Source: Enterocloster asparagiformis (GTDB lineage Bacteria; Bacillota; Clostridia; Lachnospirales; Lachnospiraceae). Taken from it: 64,000 bases of DNA. The notes under the pieces are model-generated. The model was not told where the DNA came from and did not search any database. It saw nothing but the letters and a program-made list of their open reading frames with translations. The DNA is taken from the NCBI GenBank assembly GCA_018380885.1, contig JAGZSY010000012.1:84429-148428 (forward strand), written 5' to 3'. Positions 25,115 to 34,821 of this stretch are shown piece after piece. A program made the position numbers and the translations under genes. The first letter of the stretch is position 1. Every line of letters begins with the position of its first letter.

Positions 25115-25227
25115 CTTTATGCCGCCAAAGGTTTACATAACTCTCGTCGCAGTCGATTTTCCCCATATCTCCAGCCCCCATTTTCTCATAGCTATTCAGA
25201 TAAATCAATGTCATTATCCGTTATCCC

Positions 25228-25380
25228 CTGCCGCCAGGCTGACGAAAAGTAATACGTTTCCTTATTATATCTTGTCGTCTGCCGCAAGGCTGACGATCAG
25301 TAATACGTTTCCTTATTATACCTTGTCGTCTGCCGCAAGGCTGGCGATCAGTAATACGTTTCCTTATTATACCCCAAAGA
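25228..25380. repeat. three tandem 51-bp repeats
   Basis: Unit begins CTGCCGCAAGGCTGACGATC and ends TTATACCTTGTCGT; copies at 25228-25278, 25279-25329 and 25330-25380, the third diverging in its last bases. Because 51 is a multiple of three, both strands show repetitive open frames, but none has a start with ribosome site. Lies in an otherwise empty stretch from 25115 to 25482. Confidence 0.85.
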
Positions 25381-25482
25381 CTGATAATGTTCAAGTTCGG
25401 CCGGCCTTCCCCGGTAAAGTTTTCCAATTCGTTCTAGCTCAGCTGCCCCAAACCACCCCTGCTTATTTTCCCGCGCCCGCCT

Positions 25483-25929
25483 CTAAACAATCAATGTTTC
25501 AATCAACCTGCATAGAGACTCCCTGAACCGTTTATCATCCTCATCCGTCCGCTTAGCAGGCCCCTTTAAGCGGTGTTTCCCACCGCCCATACGCGCCTTT
25601 TTAGCCAAGTGCCGCTCCATCAGCAACTGGTCGATATTCTCATCGGTGTACCATTTTCCGCACTGGTGAATACCCCGGGCTCCTTTTCCCAGCGCCATAG
25701 CCGCCACGCCGTAGTCCTGTGTCACCACGATGTCCCCCCTGCCGCACAGGTTCACAAGCGCAAAATCCACGGCATCCGCTCCTGCCCCAATCGTCCTCAC
25801 CTCACTGTAATCCGACCGCAGAATATGGTTTGTATCGCATAGCAGCGTCACCGGTATCCGGTATTGTCTCGCCGCCTGTTCGACGATTCCGACTACCGGA
25901 CAGGCATCTGCATCAACATATATCCTCAT
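25483..25929 (-). CDS. UPF0178 (YaiI/YqxD) family protein, DUF188
   Basis: 148 residues. MRIYVDADACPV at the N-terminus, DYSEVRTIGAGADAVDF, DIVVTQDYGVAAMAL and ARMGGGKHRLKGPAKRT are the family hallmarks; the acidic residues and fold resemble PIN-type nucleases, but activity is not established. GGAGG precedes the ATG. Single-gene unit. Confidence 0.95.
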   Translation of the reverse strand: MRIYVDADACPVVGIVEQAARQYRIPVTLLCDTNHILRSDYSEVRTIGAGADAVDFALVNLCGRGDIVVTQDYGVAAMALGKGARGIHQCGKWYTDENIDQLLMERHLAKKARMGGGKHRLKGPAKRTDEDDKRFRESLCRLIETLIV

Positions 25930-26114
25930 CTCGCTCTCCTCCTGTAAATTGCCGCTGCAACTGTTGTTATTGTACCACAGGCATTCAATTCGTGGAATCC
26001 CCCGTCAAATATTCATACAATACCATTTTTACCCCAAGCGCATATCACGCCCATTGTCCTGCATAAAACATGCCCAATCTTCTTTATTCCGCCAAATCCA
26101 AACATTAAAAGCAC

Positions 26115-26142
26115 CCCCTGGTTTCAAACTTCAAACCAGGGG
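26115..26142 (-). terminator. terminator of the glycan-utilisation operon
   Basis: CCCCTGGTTT and AAACCAGGGG form a 10-bp stem; the minus strand continues GTGCTTTTAATG. Confidence 0.7.
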
Positions 26143-26197
26143 ATGCCCCATACGCTGATAAATTTTCTCTCTAACTTTTTCGTTTTCCGCCGTCGTT

Positions 26198-27340
26198 TTA
26201 AAGCCATCTGTCCGCGAAATCCATAATCTGTCCCCAGTCATACTCGTCCAGATCATGATTTCCTGTTTTCAGATGATAGGCAATCTCCCCGTTGTGCACG
26301 GGCTGTTCAGGCAGGGGCTGTTCTGATACCGGCATGCCCTCTTTCTCAAAAAGCCAGTAAGCGGGCGCTGCCTGCACGCACGACTCAAATTGTCCCTCCG
26401 GGTCTGCCCAGCTGTCAAAGGTCTTTGACGTAATGTAGATCAGCCTGGGAGCCAGCAGCGCCAGCAGCATATGCTGGTCAACCGGCATCTCCTCCTCGTG
26501 ATCCGCATATCTCTGATAGTTTTTACAGAACCAGTAGGGAAAACGGTCCACAATGTCCCGGACCCGCTCACCCTTGGATTTTCTGGCCAGGGCATCGCCG
26601 GAATTTCCGGCCGAACTGCTGACCGCCATGGCAAACCGCTCGTCCTGGGCCGAGCACCACAGCGCCGTCTTGCCTCCGCGGGAATGGCCGGCCACCGCCA
26701 CGCGCTTCTCATCGATCAGCGGCTCCCGGACGAAATAGTCCATAATCCGGCTGGCGCCCCAGGCCCAGGCGGAGATTGCCCCCCAGGCATTATCCGGCCG
26801 TCCGCTCCCCACGTATTCCGGAAACAGCTTGTGAAATCCCGTGGTAAAATCCTCGTCGTAATCCGGCGCGATATCCTGCGTCAAAACCACTGCGCTGGCG
26901 TATCCCCTGGCCACCATGGTCTCCGCGGGCCAGAACGGACTCAGAAAATGCCTGGCCGGATCTCCGTCCTTGATCCCCCTGTTACATATGGTGAGCAGCG
27001 CGGGAACCGGCCCCGCGGCCCCGCGCGGTATAAACACTACCACCGGAAAACTGAAATGAATGCCCTTTCGCTCCGCCTGTATTTCCAGCGTTTTTCGCAC
27101 AGCTCGTCCCGCCATGATCTCCGGTCCCTGCTTGGTGCAGGCCACTCTGATCTCCACCTTCACGTCGCTCATATCCGGAAGATTTCCATAAACATGATCC
27201 CGGAACAGACCGATTAATTCCTGTCTCCGTTTATCCTTCCATGCCTGGGCGCTTTCGATTTCAGTGCCGTCCAGACAGGTGAACAGGTCCGGAAGATTTC
27301 TTCCACAATCCCGTGCTCTTCGCATACCATTATCCCCCAT
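26198..27340 (-). CDS. glucuronoyl esterase-like alpha/beta hydrolase (CE15 type)
   Basis: 380 residues. Nucleophile elbow GHSRGGKTALW (catalytic Ser), then the family block DQHMLLALLAPRLIYITS, and a C-terminal catalytic His in KTGNHDLDEYDW. CE15 enzymes cleave esters between 4-O-methylglucuronic acid on xylan and lignin alcohols. No signal peptide, so it would act on imported fragments. The ATG at 27340 overlaps the upstream esterase stop (TGATG); an ATG at 27325 with GGGGGA 7 bases upstream is an alternative. Last gene of the operon. Confidence 0.82.
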   Translation of the reverse strand: MGDNGMRRARDCGRNLPDLFTCLDGTEIESAQAWKDKRRQELIGLFRDHVYGNLPDMSDVKVEIRVACTKQGPEIMAGRAVRKTLEIQAERKGIHFSFPVVVFIPRGAAGPVPALLTICNRGIKDGDPARHFLSPFWPAETMVARGYASAVVLTQDIAPDYDEDFTTGFHKLFPEYVGSGRPDNAWGAISAWAWGASRIMDYFVREPLIDEKRVAVAGHSRGGKTALWCSAQDERFAMAVSSSAGNSGDALARKSKGERVRDIVDRFPYWFCKNYQRYADHEEEMPVDQHMLLALLAPRLIYITSKTFDSWADPEGQFESCVQAAPAYWLFEKEGMPVSEQPLPEQPVHNGEIAYHLKTGNHDLDEYDWGQIMDFADRWL

Positions 27341-28383
27341 CACAGATTATTTTCCACAAAGGGGATCACATCCGTCCCCATCCAGACATGCCCGCCTCCA
27401 TGGACAGAATGTACGGGCATATTCTCTCTTCCCAACAGCTCGTATGCCTTTCTGGTTATCTCCACCTGGGCGTTCACATTTTCGATTCCACTTTTTCCAT
27501 TTAAAAGGTCATAGATCCCGCTCTCCACCAAAAACGGTCTGGGTGCCAGCAGCGCTCCCATATCTCCCATATCCACAGTTTTCCAGATATAAGGAACATA
27601 ATTGCAAGGACAGTTCTCCGGCATCTCCAGCAGCGCTTCCTTCATTCCGTAGAAATATCCGCTGGTGACAATCACCTTAACCCGATCATCCAGCGCCCCC
27701 AGCCAAAGAGACTGATGACCCCCGCCCGACATCCCCGCTGTCGCAATTCTGGCGGAATCCACATAGGGCTGTTTTTCCATAAAATCCAGCAGGCGCATAA
27801 GATCCCACACCAGCCATCCGATGGGGGCAATGCCAAATCCAATCCCAATCTTCAACAGCTCCAGATGGGAGTTTTCCTGCAGCTTTTTCAGATCCTCCCC
27901 CTGCTGTTCCCGTTCTCTGCGCTCACCGGCTCCCCGGGCATCCGGGCAGACCACCACATATCCCTTTTCCGCCATGGTAACCGCAAAGCTCTTATCTCCC
28001 TCACGATATCGCTCGCGCACGTCGGCCTTGGTCAAATCCCCCAGCGTCTTTTCTTTCCCTCCCCCGTGTCCGTGGGGATTTAAAATCAGAGGGTGCACCC
28101 CGTCCGCCTTGGGCTTTAGGATATAGAAGGGCACATAAACCTCCGGCTCAGTCTGCAGTGTCCAGTACTGTTTTACATAGCTTCCTCTGTCCGTCTCCTC
28201 CAGCAGCCGCGCGTCCTCCTCTCCTGCCCGCGTGCAGCAGTCAAGCCCGATGATTTCTGCCAGTCTTTTTCTGGTCCGCGTTTTCCAGTCTGCAAACTCC
28301 TCCGGCGTTTTTGCCTGGAACCGATACTCCCGCTCCGTCCGATCATACAAACGCTTCATATATTCCATTGATGTGTAGTACAA
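27340..28383 (-). CDS. alpha/beta hydrolase, acetyl-xylan-esterase-like
   Basis: 347 residues from a TTG at 28383 (AGGAGG, 8-base spacing); ATG lies 5 codons on. HGHGGGKEK oxyanion region, VVCPDARGAGER, nucleophile GMSGGGHQSL, LLAPRPFLVESG and catalytic His in HGGGHVW form a complete serine-hydrolase triad. No signal peptide. The size and operon position beside a CE15-like esterase suggest deacylation of imported oligosaccharides; exact family not fixed. Confidence 0.8.
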   Translation of the reverse strand: MYYTSMEYMKRLYDRTEREYRFQAKTPEEFADWKTRTRKRLAEIIGLDCCTRAGEEDARLLEETDRGSYVKQYWTLQTEPEVYVPFYILKPKADGVHPLILNPHGHGGGKEKTLGDLTKADVRERYREGDKSFAVTMAEKGYVVVCPDARGAGERREREQQGEDLKKLQENSHLELLKIGIGFGIAPIGWLVWDLMRLLDFMEKQPYVDSARIATAGMSGGGHQSLWLGALDDRVKVIVTSGYFYGMKEALLEMPENCPCNYVPYIWKTVDMGDMGALLAPRPFLVESGIYDLLNGKSGIENVNAQVEITRKAYELLGRENMPVHSVHGGGHVWMGTDVIPFVENNL

Positions 28384-28399
28384 GCTTCACCCCTCCTGT

Positions 28400-29686
28400 T
28401 TACAATTTTATCAGTTCTCCGATGTTGACCGGCAGTCCGCTGGCGATGGACTTATTCGCCGCCACACCTGTAAGAATGGACATCGCTCCGTCAATATGGG
28501 AGGCGGCTCTCTGGAACCGGTCCTCCTGAGGGGTTCCGAAGATATCGTTGAGCAGCACCGTATCGCCGCCGCCGTGGCTTCCCACTCCCTTCTCTGCTTC
28601 CACCGGATAGGGATTGTCAAACATCGGATAGACCATGATGCTGGTCAGCTTCTGGGCCCCCTCGTCGGCCCGCTCTCCGCCTCCGTTGATATAGGCCTGC
28701 TCCCGAACCTGGTATTCAATTCTTCCCTTGGAGCCGTTAAAGGACACGATATACCCCTCCCAGGGCATGTAGGAATTCAGAGAATAGGACATCTGCGCGC
28801 CGTTTTGATACCGGACCAGCACGCTCATCGTATCCTCAATGCTGATATCATCCCCAAATACACTGCGGTCCCGTATATATCCGCTGTCCTTCTCCGCCTT
28901 CAGATAAATCTCCCGAAACAGCTCATTTCCCTCTAAATCAATGGCAAACGGATCGTTCCTGGCCTGCTCGCTCCCGTAGCACCGGTAGTAAAAATCCTTC
29001 ACTCCCCTGCGCTCCGCATTCTGTTTGCCGTAAAAATTCAATCCTCCGAAGGCAAACACGGTTTCCGGCCTTGTCCCCAGCCAAAAGTTCACCAGATCAA
29101 AATGGTGAGTGGATTTATGCACCAGAAGGCCGCCGCTGTTGGCCTTGTTTCGATGCCACCTTCTGTAGTAGTCCGCGCCGTGCTTTGTGTTTAAAAGCCA
29201 CTCGAAATGGACGGAAAAAACGTCTCCGATCACGCCGTCCATAATCAGCTGGCGCACCTTGGTGTTGGTGGGCGCATAGCGGTAGTTAAAGGTCACCCGT
29301 ATCTGCCTGCCGGTGCGCTTCTGCACATCGATGATCTCCTGCGCCTTTTTCTCGTCAATGGTCATGGGCTTTTCCGTAATCACGTCGCAGCCCTTTTCCA
29401 TGGCCCTGATTATGTACTGATGATGCGTGCGGTCAATGGAGGTGACAATAACCGCATCCGGCCTGGTCTCATCAATCATGCGATCAAATTCCGTATACAG
29501 GTAAGTGGGAACCGAATCGTGTCCGTATTCTTCCTGAATCACTCGGTTGGCATAGTCCATTCTGGTCTGGCTCAGATCACAAAATCCCACCAGATCACAG
29601 GTATCCTTAAATGTGGTGCAGATGGCCTCGTAATACATTCTCGCCCTGCTGCCAGTTCCCACCTGCACATATTTTTTCATACTCAT
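28400..29686 (-). CDS. Gfo/Idh/MocA-family oxidoreductase
   Basis: 428 residues. The Rossmann start VQVGTGSRARMYYEAI, VVTSIDRTHHQYIIRAM and EKPMTIDEKKA (catalytic Lys-Pro) are typical; a His-rich KSTHHFDLVNFW follows. NAD(P)-dependent oxidation, reduction or hydrolysis of sugars is the family role. GGAG precedes the ATG. Lies between the ABC permeases and two esterases, so it probably processes the imported sugar. Confidence 0.92.
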   Translation of the reverse strand: MSMKKYVQVGTGSRARMYYEAICTTFKDTCDLVGFCDLSQTRMDYANRVIQEEYGHDSVPTYLYTEFDRMIDETRPDAVIVTSIDRTHHQYIIRAMEKGCDVITEKPMTIDEKKAQEIIDVQKRTGRQIRVTFNYRYAPTNTKVRQLIMDGVIGDVFSVHFEWLLNTKHGADYYRRWHRNKANSGGLLVHKSTHHFDLVNFWLGTRPETVFAFGGLNFYGKQNAERRGVKDFYYRCYGSEQARNDPFAIDLEGNELFREIYLKAEKDSGYIRDRSVFGDDISIEDTMSVLVRYQNGAQMSYSLNSYMPWEGYIVSFNGSKGRIEYQVREQAYINGGGERADEGAQKLTSIMVYPMFDNPYPVEAEKGVGSHGGGDTVLLNDIFGTPQEDRFQRAASHIDGAMSILTGVAANKSIASGLPVNIGELIKL

Positions 29687-29705
29687 GTTTTTTCTCCTTT
29701 CACAA

Positions 29706-30548
29706 TCAGCCTTTTAATCCCTCTGTGCTGATTCCCTCCACCAGATATTTTTGGAACAAAATAAAGATAACGAAAATTGGTAAAATGGATACTGTCGCCA
29801 TGGAAAACATTGCGCCGTAGTCGGATTGGGACGACGGGTCGGAAAACATTTTCAGGGCGATTGAAACCGTATACTTGCTGGGCTGGTTCAGGTACAAAAG
29901 CGCGGCAAAAAAGTCATCCCATCTCCAGATAAACGAGAAAATTGCAGTGGTCACCAGTGACGGTTTGATTAACGGCAATATGATTCTGACAAAAATTCCA
30001 TAAAAAGAACACCCGTCGATCTTGGCCGACTCGTCCAATTCTTTGGGAATTCCCTTGATAAACTGCATGTTCAGGAATATGAAAAAGGCTCCTCCGAAAT
30101 AGTGCGGTATGATTAACGGCAGCGCCGTGTTCACCCACTGCAGCTTCTGAAAAATGATAAACTGCGGAATCATCACCACCTGAAACGGCAGCATCATTGT
30201 GAGCATCACGCAGGAAAACCAAATTTTTCTGCCCGGAAATTTGAGTCTGGCAAAGCCGAAGGCGATCACCGCAGAGGAGACTACCGCCCCGACCGTGGCG
30301 GACACGGTCACAATCAGGGAATTTCTCATAAAAACGCCAAAGCTGACTCCTCCAAAGCCTTTCCAGCCGTTGAGGTAGTTCTCTAATTTAAAATGCCTTG
30401 GGATCAGCACACCGGCTTCCCGGAATATACTGTCCGTTTCTTTAAATGAGCTGAACACCATCCAAATCAGCGGATATATCATAATAAATCCAAAGGCGAT
30501 CACGAACGCATGGTATACCACCGCTCCTATCCGTCTTTTTAGCTTCAT
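29706..30548 (-). CDS. carbohydrate ABC transporter permease, MalG type
   Basis: 280 residues, six membrane segments; EAA loop ELDESAKIDGCSFYGIFVRIILPLIKP (coupling to the ATPase) is at the usual place near residue 180-205. Partner of the MalF-type permease upstream. No ATPase gene is in the locus, so a shared MsmX-like ATPase elsewhere is expected. Confidence 0.93.
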   Translation of the reverse strand: MKLKRRIGAVVYHAFVIAFGFIMIYPLIWMVFSSFKETDSIFREAGVLIPRHFKLENYLNGWKGFGGVSFGVFMRNSLIVTVSATVGAVVSSAVIAFGFARLKFPGRKIWFSCVMLTMMLPFQVVMIPQFIIFQKLQWVNTALPLIIPHYFGGAFFIFLNMQFIKGIPKELDESAKIDGCSFYGIFVRIILPLIKPSLVTTAIFSFIWRWDDFFAALLYLNQPSKYTVSIALKMFSDPSSQSDYGAMFSMATVSILPIFVIFILFQKYLVEGISTEGLKG

Positions 30549-30563
30549 ATGTCTGCCACGCTC

Positions 30564-31460
30564 CTATCGTTCATTTTCGTAATATACCCACTGGCTGGAG
30601 GATTTGAATACCAATGCGGTGAAAGCGGCGATGATCACTAGCAGAACCCAGGCCATGGCGCAGGCATACCCCATATGGTAGTTGGTAAACGCCTGCTGAT
30701 ACAGGTAGAAGGCGTAAAACAGTGTGGAATTGAGCGGTTTGCCCCCTGTGATGATGTAGCTTTGGGTAAATGCCATGAAGCCGTTGATCATCTGCATAAC
30801 CAGGTTGAAAAAGATTGTGGGAGTCAAAAGCGGCAGCGTGATGCGAAAGAAATTCTGTACCTTGCCCGCTCCGTCCACCCGGGCGGCCTCATAGAGGTTT
30901 TGTGGGATTTGTTTTAAGCCGGCCAGGAATATGAGCATGGAGGAGCCAAACTGCCAGATCGACAGCAGAATCAACGACCAGATGGCGGTCCTCACATCCG
31001 CGATCCAGGAGATGGACACGTCCAGGCCGATTGCCTGCAAAAGAGCGTTTACCACGCCGTTACTGGAAAATATCTGTTTCCACATAACCGCCACAGCCAC
31101 GCTTCCGCCGATAATCGACGGCAGATAATAAACCGCCCTGTAAAATCCCCCAAGCCTGCTCTCCCGTTTTAAAATCAGCGCCACTGCCAGGGCCATCACC
31201 AGCCGCAGCGGAACTGAAACCGCGGCGTAAAAGAACGTCACCTTCAGCGCTTTCACAAATTTCGCGTCCGACGTGAACATCTTACTGTAATTTGCCAGCC
31301 CCACAAATTTCGGAGCCGACAGAATATCGTAATCCGTAAAGGAAAGCGCAAACGAGGCCACAATCGGTATCAGGGTAAATACCAGAAAGCCGAACACGAA
31401 CGGCGAGATAAAGATGTACCCGGCCACCCCTTCTCTGTGAATCAAATTTTTCTTGTCCAA
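30564..31460 (-). CDS. carbohydrate ABC transporter permease, MalF/UgpA type
   Basis: 298 residues from TTG at 31460 (GGGGAA nearby); the frame extends 48 codons upstream but that part is Arg/Pro-rich and lacks hydrophobic character. Six membrane segments; EAA loop NLYEAARVDGAGKVQNFFRI. Lies 67 bases after the solute-binding protein and 15 bases before the second permease. Confidence 0.92.
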   Translation of the reverse strand: MDKKNLIHREGVAGYIFISPFVFGFLVFTLIPIVASFALSFTDYDILSAPKFVGLANYSKMFTSDAKFVKALKVTFFYAAVSVPLRLVMALAVALILKRESRLGGFYRAVYYLPSIIGGSVAVAVMWKQIFSSNGVVNALLQAIGLDVSISWIADVRTAIWSLILLSIWQFGSSMLIFLAGLKQIPQNLYEAARVDGAGKVQNFFRITLPLLTPTIFFNLVMQMINGFMAFTQSYIITGGKPLNSTLFYAFYLYQQAFTNYHMGYACAMAWVLLVIIAAFTALVFKSSSQWVYYENER

Positions 31461-31527
31461 TTTTATTCCCCTTTTTGAAGGGCTTCTGCACACCGGCGCT
31501 GCGGCGTGAGAAGCCCTCTGCATTTCA

Positions 31528-32892
31528 TCAGTTATTGGAGGACAGAATATCGTTGGCCTCCTGGAATACCGCCTCGGCCGCTGCCTCCGGGGATACCAGG
31601 CCATAGCGCACCTGCTCCATATAATCTGCCATCACCTGCGTCACCTCCGAGGCTCCGCCGGGTGAGGGCGGGTCCACAGGAGTTGCAATCTTAGCCACTT
31701 CATCGATAAAATCATAGCTCACCCGCTCATTATCGCTTAAATCTGTTTTCAGCACCTCCAGGACAGAGGCAGACACAGGCGTTCCCCTCTCCCCCTTCAA
31801 AATCTGGTTAGCCTCCACGGATGTGACCAGAAAATTGATGACATCCGCCACAACCTCCGGATGCTCCGTGGTGGCGCTTCCGCAGAAAAACTGGCTGGGT
31901 TTTAAATATACCGGGTTCTTGACCGCATCCGCGGACTTGGGGTACATGGTGATCCCCAGCTCCCTGCCGGCTGTGCTGCAGAGCACGGAATACTGGTTGG
32001 AGTTGGTAAAGGAGTTCCAGGCGGTCTTATCCATAATCGGCATCGTCTCCACCACCTCCGGATCCTTCTCGATCAGCATCTCCGGGCTCACATGCCAGCC
32101 CTCGTCCATGGCCTGCTTCCCCATGGAAAACAGCCGGACCAGCAGAGCGTCGTCCTCCCCGCTGAGCGATTTCCCGTCCGCGGCGTAAAGCGGCATCCCC
32201 GCGCTGCGGTACAAATTGTCGCAGATGTCCTTTTCCAGAAAATATGCCTGCACCCCTGTCTTTTCATGGATAGTTTTCGAAATCTCAAAGAACTCGTCCC
32301 AGGTCATCTGGTCCGGGATGGTTACCCCCGCTTCCTCCACCACTTCCTTGTCGTACACCAGGCATCTGGATGTCAGCCCGTTGCAGAGTGCGTAAAGCTC
32401 CCCATCGTAGGAGCCGCTGTCCAACACGCTCTGGGCGATGCCCTCTGTGTTGATCACCCCGGACTCCACAAAGGGCTGCAGGTTCATCAGCTGCCCCTTC
32501 TGATAAAATGGGGTCAGCCGGTTATAGTCCTGCTGGATAATATCCGGCAGATTCCCGGTGGCGGCCTGGGTCGCCAGCTTGTCAAAATAGCCGCTCCAGT
32601 CCGAGGGCTCCGTCTCAAAGGTCACATTGGGATGCAGCTCCGTGTACAAATTCAGGGCCTGAACCGTTATGTCGTTGCGTTTCTGATTCCCCCACCAGGC
32701 CACGCGCAGAACAATGGGTTCGCCCGAGTCCGCAGCAGCGTTTCCCGCCGGCTGGCTCCCACTCACTTCCGACTCCTGCGCTGCCGATGAGGCGGCAGCC
32801 GGTGTCCCCTCCGTTTTACCTGCGCAGCCCCACAAACTTCCGGCCAGCAGTATGCCGCTCAAAACAAATCCGGCGTATTGTCTCTTCCTCAA
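31528..32892 (-). CDS. extracellular sugar-binding lipoprotein (family 1)
   Basis: 454 residues from TTG at 32892 (GGAGG, 9-base spacing). Signal peptide with lipobox LAGSLWGC gives membrane attachment at Cys; the mature protein has the family 1 fold (LRVAWWGNQKRNDITVQALN, LPDIIQQDYNRLTPF). Probable xylan-like oligosaccharide binding is inferred from operon partners. First gene of the transport operon, divergent from the YesM/YesN pair. Confidence 0.93.
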   Translation of the reverse strand: MRKRQYAGFVLSGILLAGSLWGCAGKTEGTPAAASSAAQESEVSGSQPAGNAAADSGEPIVLRVAWWGNQKRNDITVQALNLYTELHPNVTFETEPSDWSGYFDKLATQAATGNLPDIIQQDYNRLTPFYQKGQLMNLQPFVESGVINTEGIAQSVLDSGSYDGELYALCNGLTSRCLVYDKEVVEEAGVTIPDQMTWDEFFEISKTIHEKTGVQAYFLEKDICDNLYRSAGMPLYAADGKSLSGEDDALLVRLFSMGKQAMDEGWHVSPEMLIEKDPEVVETMPIMDKTAWNSFTNSNQYSVLCSTAGRELGITMYPKSADAVKNPVYLKPSQFFCGSATTEHPEVVADVINFLVTSVEANQILKGERGTPVSASVLEVLKTDLSDNERVSYDFIDEVAKIATPVDPPSPGGASEVTQVMADYMEQVRYGLVSPEAAAEAVFQEANDILSSNN

Positions 32893-32951
32893 TTTATCTC
32901 TCCTCCGCTCTATTGGATTTACTTGTTTTGCAAAACTTGTAAAATAAGAAT

Positions 32952-32979
32952 ATAATAGTTTTTGGGCAAAGTAAATCAA
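32952..32979 (-). promoter_or_regulatory. predicted promoter of the ABC operon
   Basis: On the minus strand TTGATT at 32979-32974 and TATTAT at 32957-32952 are 16 bases apart, about 60 bases before the solute-binding protein start. Confidence 0.4.
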
Positions 32980-33088
32980 AAATCATGACCTTTCCGTTTG
33001 AAAACATTACTATTTGACAAGGTATTGATGAGATTATTGTGCTTTTATGATATAATCAATAAAACATTGATGGAAAGGTATAAGCCCC

Positions 33089-34810
33089 ATGAAGCTTAAA
33101 AACGCCAGCTTTAAAAACAAAATTTCACTGCTGCTCATCGCTGCGCTGACCATATATTCTCTTGTCATCTCATTTCTCTTTTCCCGAACCACTGGGCGTT
33201 ACGAGCAGCTGCTCTACCAGGAAACCGCCTCCTCGCTGTCCCTGATGTCAAAGGATCTCTCCAACCACTTGAACGGCATCAACAGCACGTCCACCTACCT
33301 GGCCACGGATCAGTTAATCCAGCAGTCCTTGTCCGCCCTGTCCGGCCAACTCACGGACTTTGAGCTGGCCGTCGTCAAAAGCCGGTGTCTGTCCCAGCTG
33401 TACTCCTACCTGAATACGTCCCCCGACATTATCTCCATTTCCCTGTACACGGACAAATTTATGATCTGCTGCGGAAGATCGTCGCGCCAGGAGCCGGAGG
33501 AGGCTCTGGAAAAAATTGGCCAGCGCCTTGCGACTTCAAACGGAAAAGAGATATGGATTTCCAGCAGTGATCCCCAGGATTCCAGCGTGCTGCTATGCCG
33601 GCAGATCCGCAAGGTCCAAAACCTGTCCCTGGAGGTCTTGGGCACGGTGGCGGTCCGTGTTGACTTAGACACCATCGTCAATCGGGCTCAGACCTCAGGC
33701 AGCCACCGCATCACGCTGCTGGACGGCCAAACGCCCCTGTACTCTAACCAATCCACCGATGAGTCCGATATCCGTATGATGCTGGACTCTCCAGGCGGCT
33801 ACCGCATCGCCAGGACGAGCCACGCGGACTATTTCATATCCGTCTATCAGATGCCATATCCCGGCTGGCTATTGGGGTTGTCCGTTCCTTACAACGACAT
33901 TTTCAGTTCCATCCTCCTGACCCGCCTGTCCATGCTGCTGCTGATTCCCCTGGTAGGCTTTCTCATCATGCTCACCGCCCGGCCATTGATCAGCAGTCTG
34001 ACCTGCCATTTGAGCACCTTGACCCAAAAAATCGAGAGCCTTCACTCCGGAAATCTGGCTCCCATCGATGTGGGATATGACTACACAAACCGCTCCGACG
34101 AGTTCGGCTGCATCCATCAGGCCTATGACCGGATGTTAAACGACATTCAAAACCTGACGCAGGAAAATTACCAAAAGCAGTTGCTCTTAAAGGATGCGCA
34201 GTTAAAGGCGCTGGAACAGCAGATCAACCCCCATTTCCTCTACAATGTGCTGGACACCATCCACTGGCGGGCGAAGGTCCTGGACGACAGCCTGATCAGC
34301 ACCATGGTTGAGTCCCTGGCCAACCTGCTGTACTACACCCTCAGCGAGAGCCGTGATCTGGTCCCACTGGAAAATGAGCTGGATCTGGTGGAGAGTTATA
34401 TCAACATCCAAAAGCTGCGCTTTACGGAACGGATGAATTATACCTGCCACGTGGATTCCGGCCTTTTGACAATTCTCGTTCCCAAGCTGTGTATTCAACC
34501 GCTGTTGGAAAACGCCATCAAATACGGAGTTGAGCGCTGTGTAAACACCTGCAATATCCGCTTAGACATATTCCGCGATCAAAACGCCGCCGTAATCCGT
34601 CTGACTAACGACGGCCCCTGCATTCCTGAGAAAACCATGGAACTGCTGTCGCAGGGAAGGCTGGCCCCCTCCGGCAACAGTGTGGGACTTCAAAATATTG
34701 ACTCACGGATCAAATTGATTTTCGGAAAAGAACATGGAATCCGGCTTTCTACGGAGAACGGATTAAACATTGTGCAAATCAACCTTCCCATTACATTTAC
34801 GCAACCATAA
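33089..34810 (+). CDS. YesM-type sensor histidine kinase
   Basis: 573 residues. An N-terminal membrane segment (15-33), an extracytoplasmic region of about 240 residues, a second segment near 275-295, a HAMP-like linker, His_kinase motif QQINPHFLYNVLDTIHW with the phospho-acceptor His, and a GHKL ATPase with PLLENAIKYGVE and GNSVGLQNIDSRI. Senses an extracellular sugar or the loaded binding protein. Lies 11 bases before its response regulator. Confidence 0.93.
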   Translation: MKLKNASFKNKISLLLIAALTIYSLVISFLFSRTTGRYEQLLYQETASSLSLMSKDLSNHLNGINSTSTYLATDQLIQQSLSALSGQLTDFELAVVKSRCLSQLYSYLNTSPDIISISLYTDKFMICCGRSSRQEPEEALEKIGQRLATSNGKEIWISSSDPQDSSVLLCRQIRKVQNLSLEVLGTVAVRVDLDTIVNRAQTSGSHRITLLDGQTPLYSNQSTDESDIRMMLDSPGGYRIARTSHADYFISVYQMPYPGWLLGLSVPYNDIFSSILLTRLSMLLLIPLVGFLIMLTARPLISSLTCHLSTLTQKIESLHSGNLAPIDVGYDYTNRSDEFGCIHQAYDRMLNDIQNLTQENYQKQLLLKDAQLKALEQQINPHFLYNVLDTIHWRAKVLDDSLISTMVESLANLLYYTLSESRDLVPLENELDLVESYINIQKLRFTERMNYTCHVDSGLLTILVPKLCIQPLLENAIKYGVERCVNTCNIRLDIFRDQNAAVIRLTNDGPCIPEKTMELLSQGRLAPSGNSVGLQNIDSRIKLIFGKEHGIRLSTENGLNIVQINLPITFTQP

Positions 34811-34821
34811 GGAGGCCTCCC

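Noticed and set aside
25228..25380. CRISPR array
   Set aside because: Tandem copies abut with no spacers, 51 bp is longer than a typical repeat, and no cas gene is in the window.
25017..25526. 170-codon frame starting within tRNA-Pro
   Set aside because: Begins inside the tRNA and runs through the terminator and 51-bp repeats.
33015..33057. Strong promoter TTGACA ... TATAAT before the YesM gene
   Set aside because: The two boxes are 31 bases apart, too far for a sigma-A promoter; only TATAAT at 33052 may be used.
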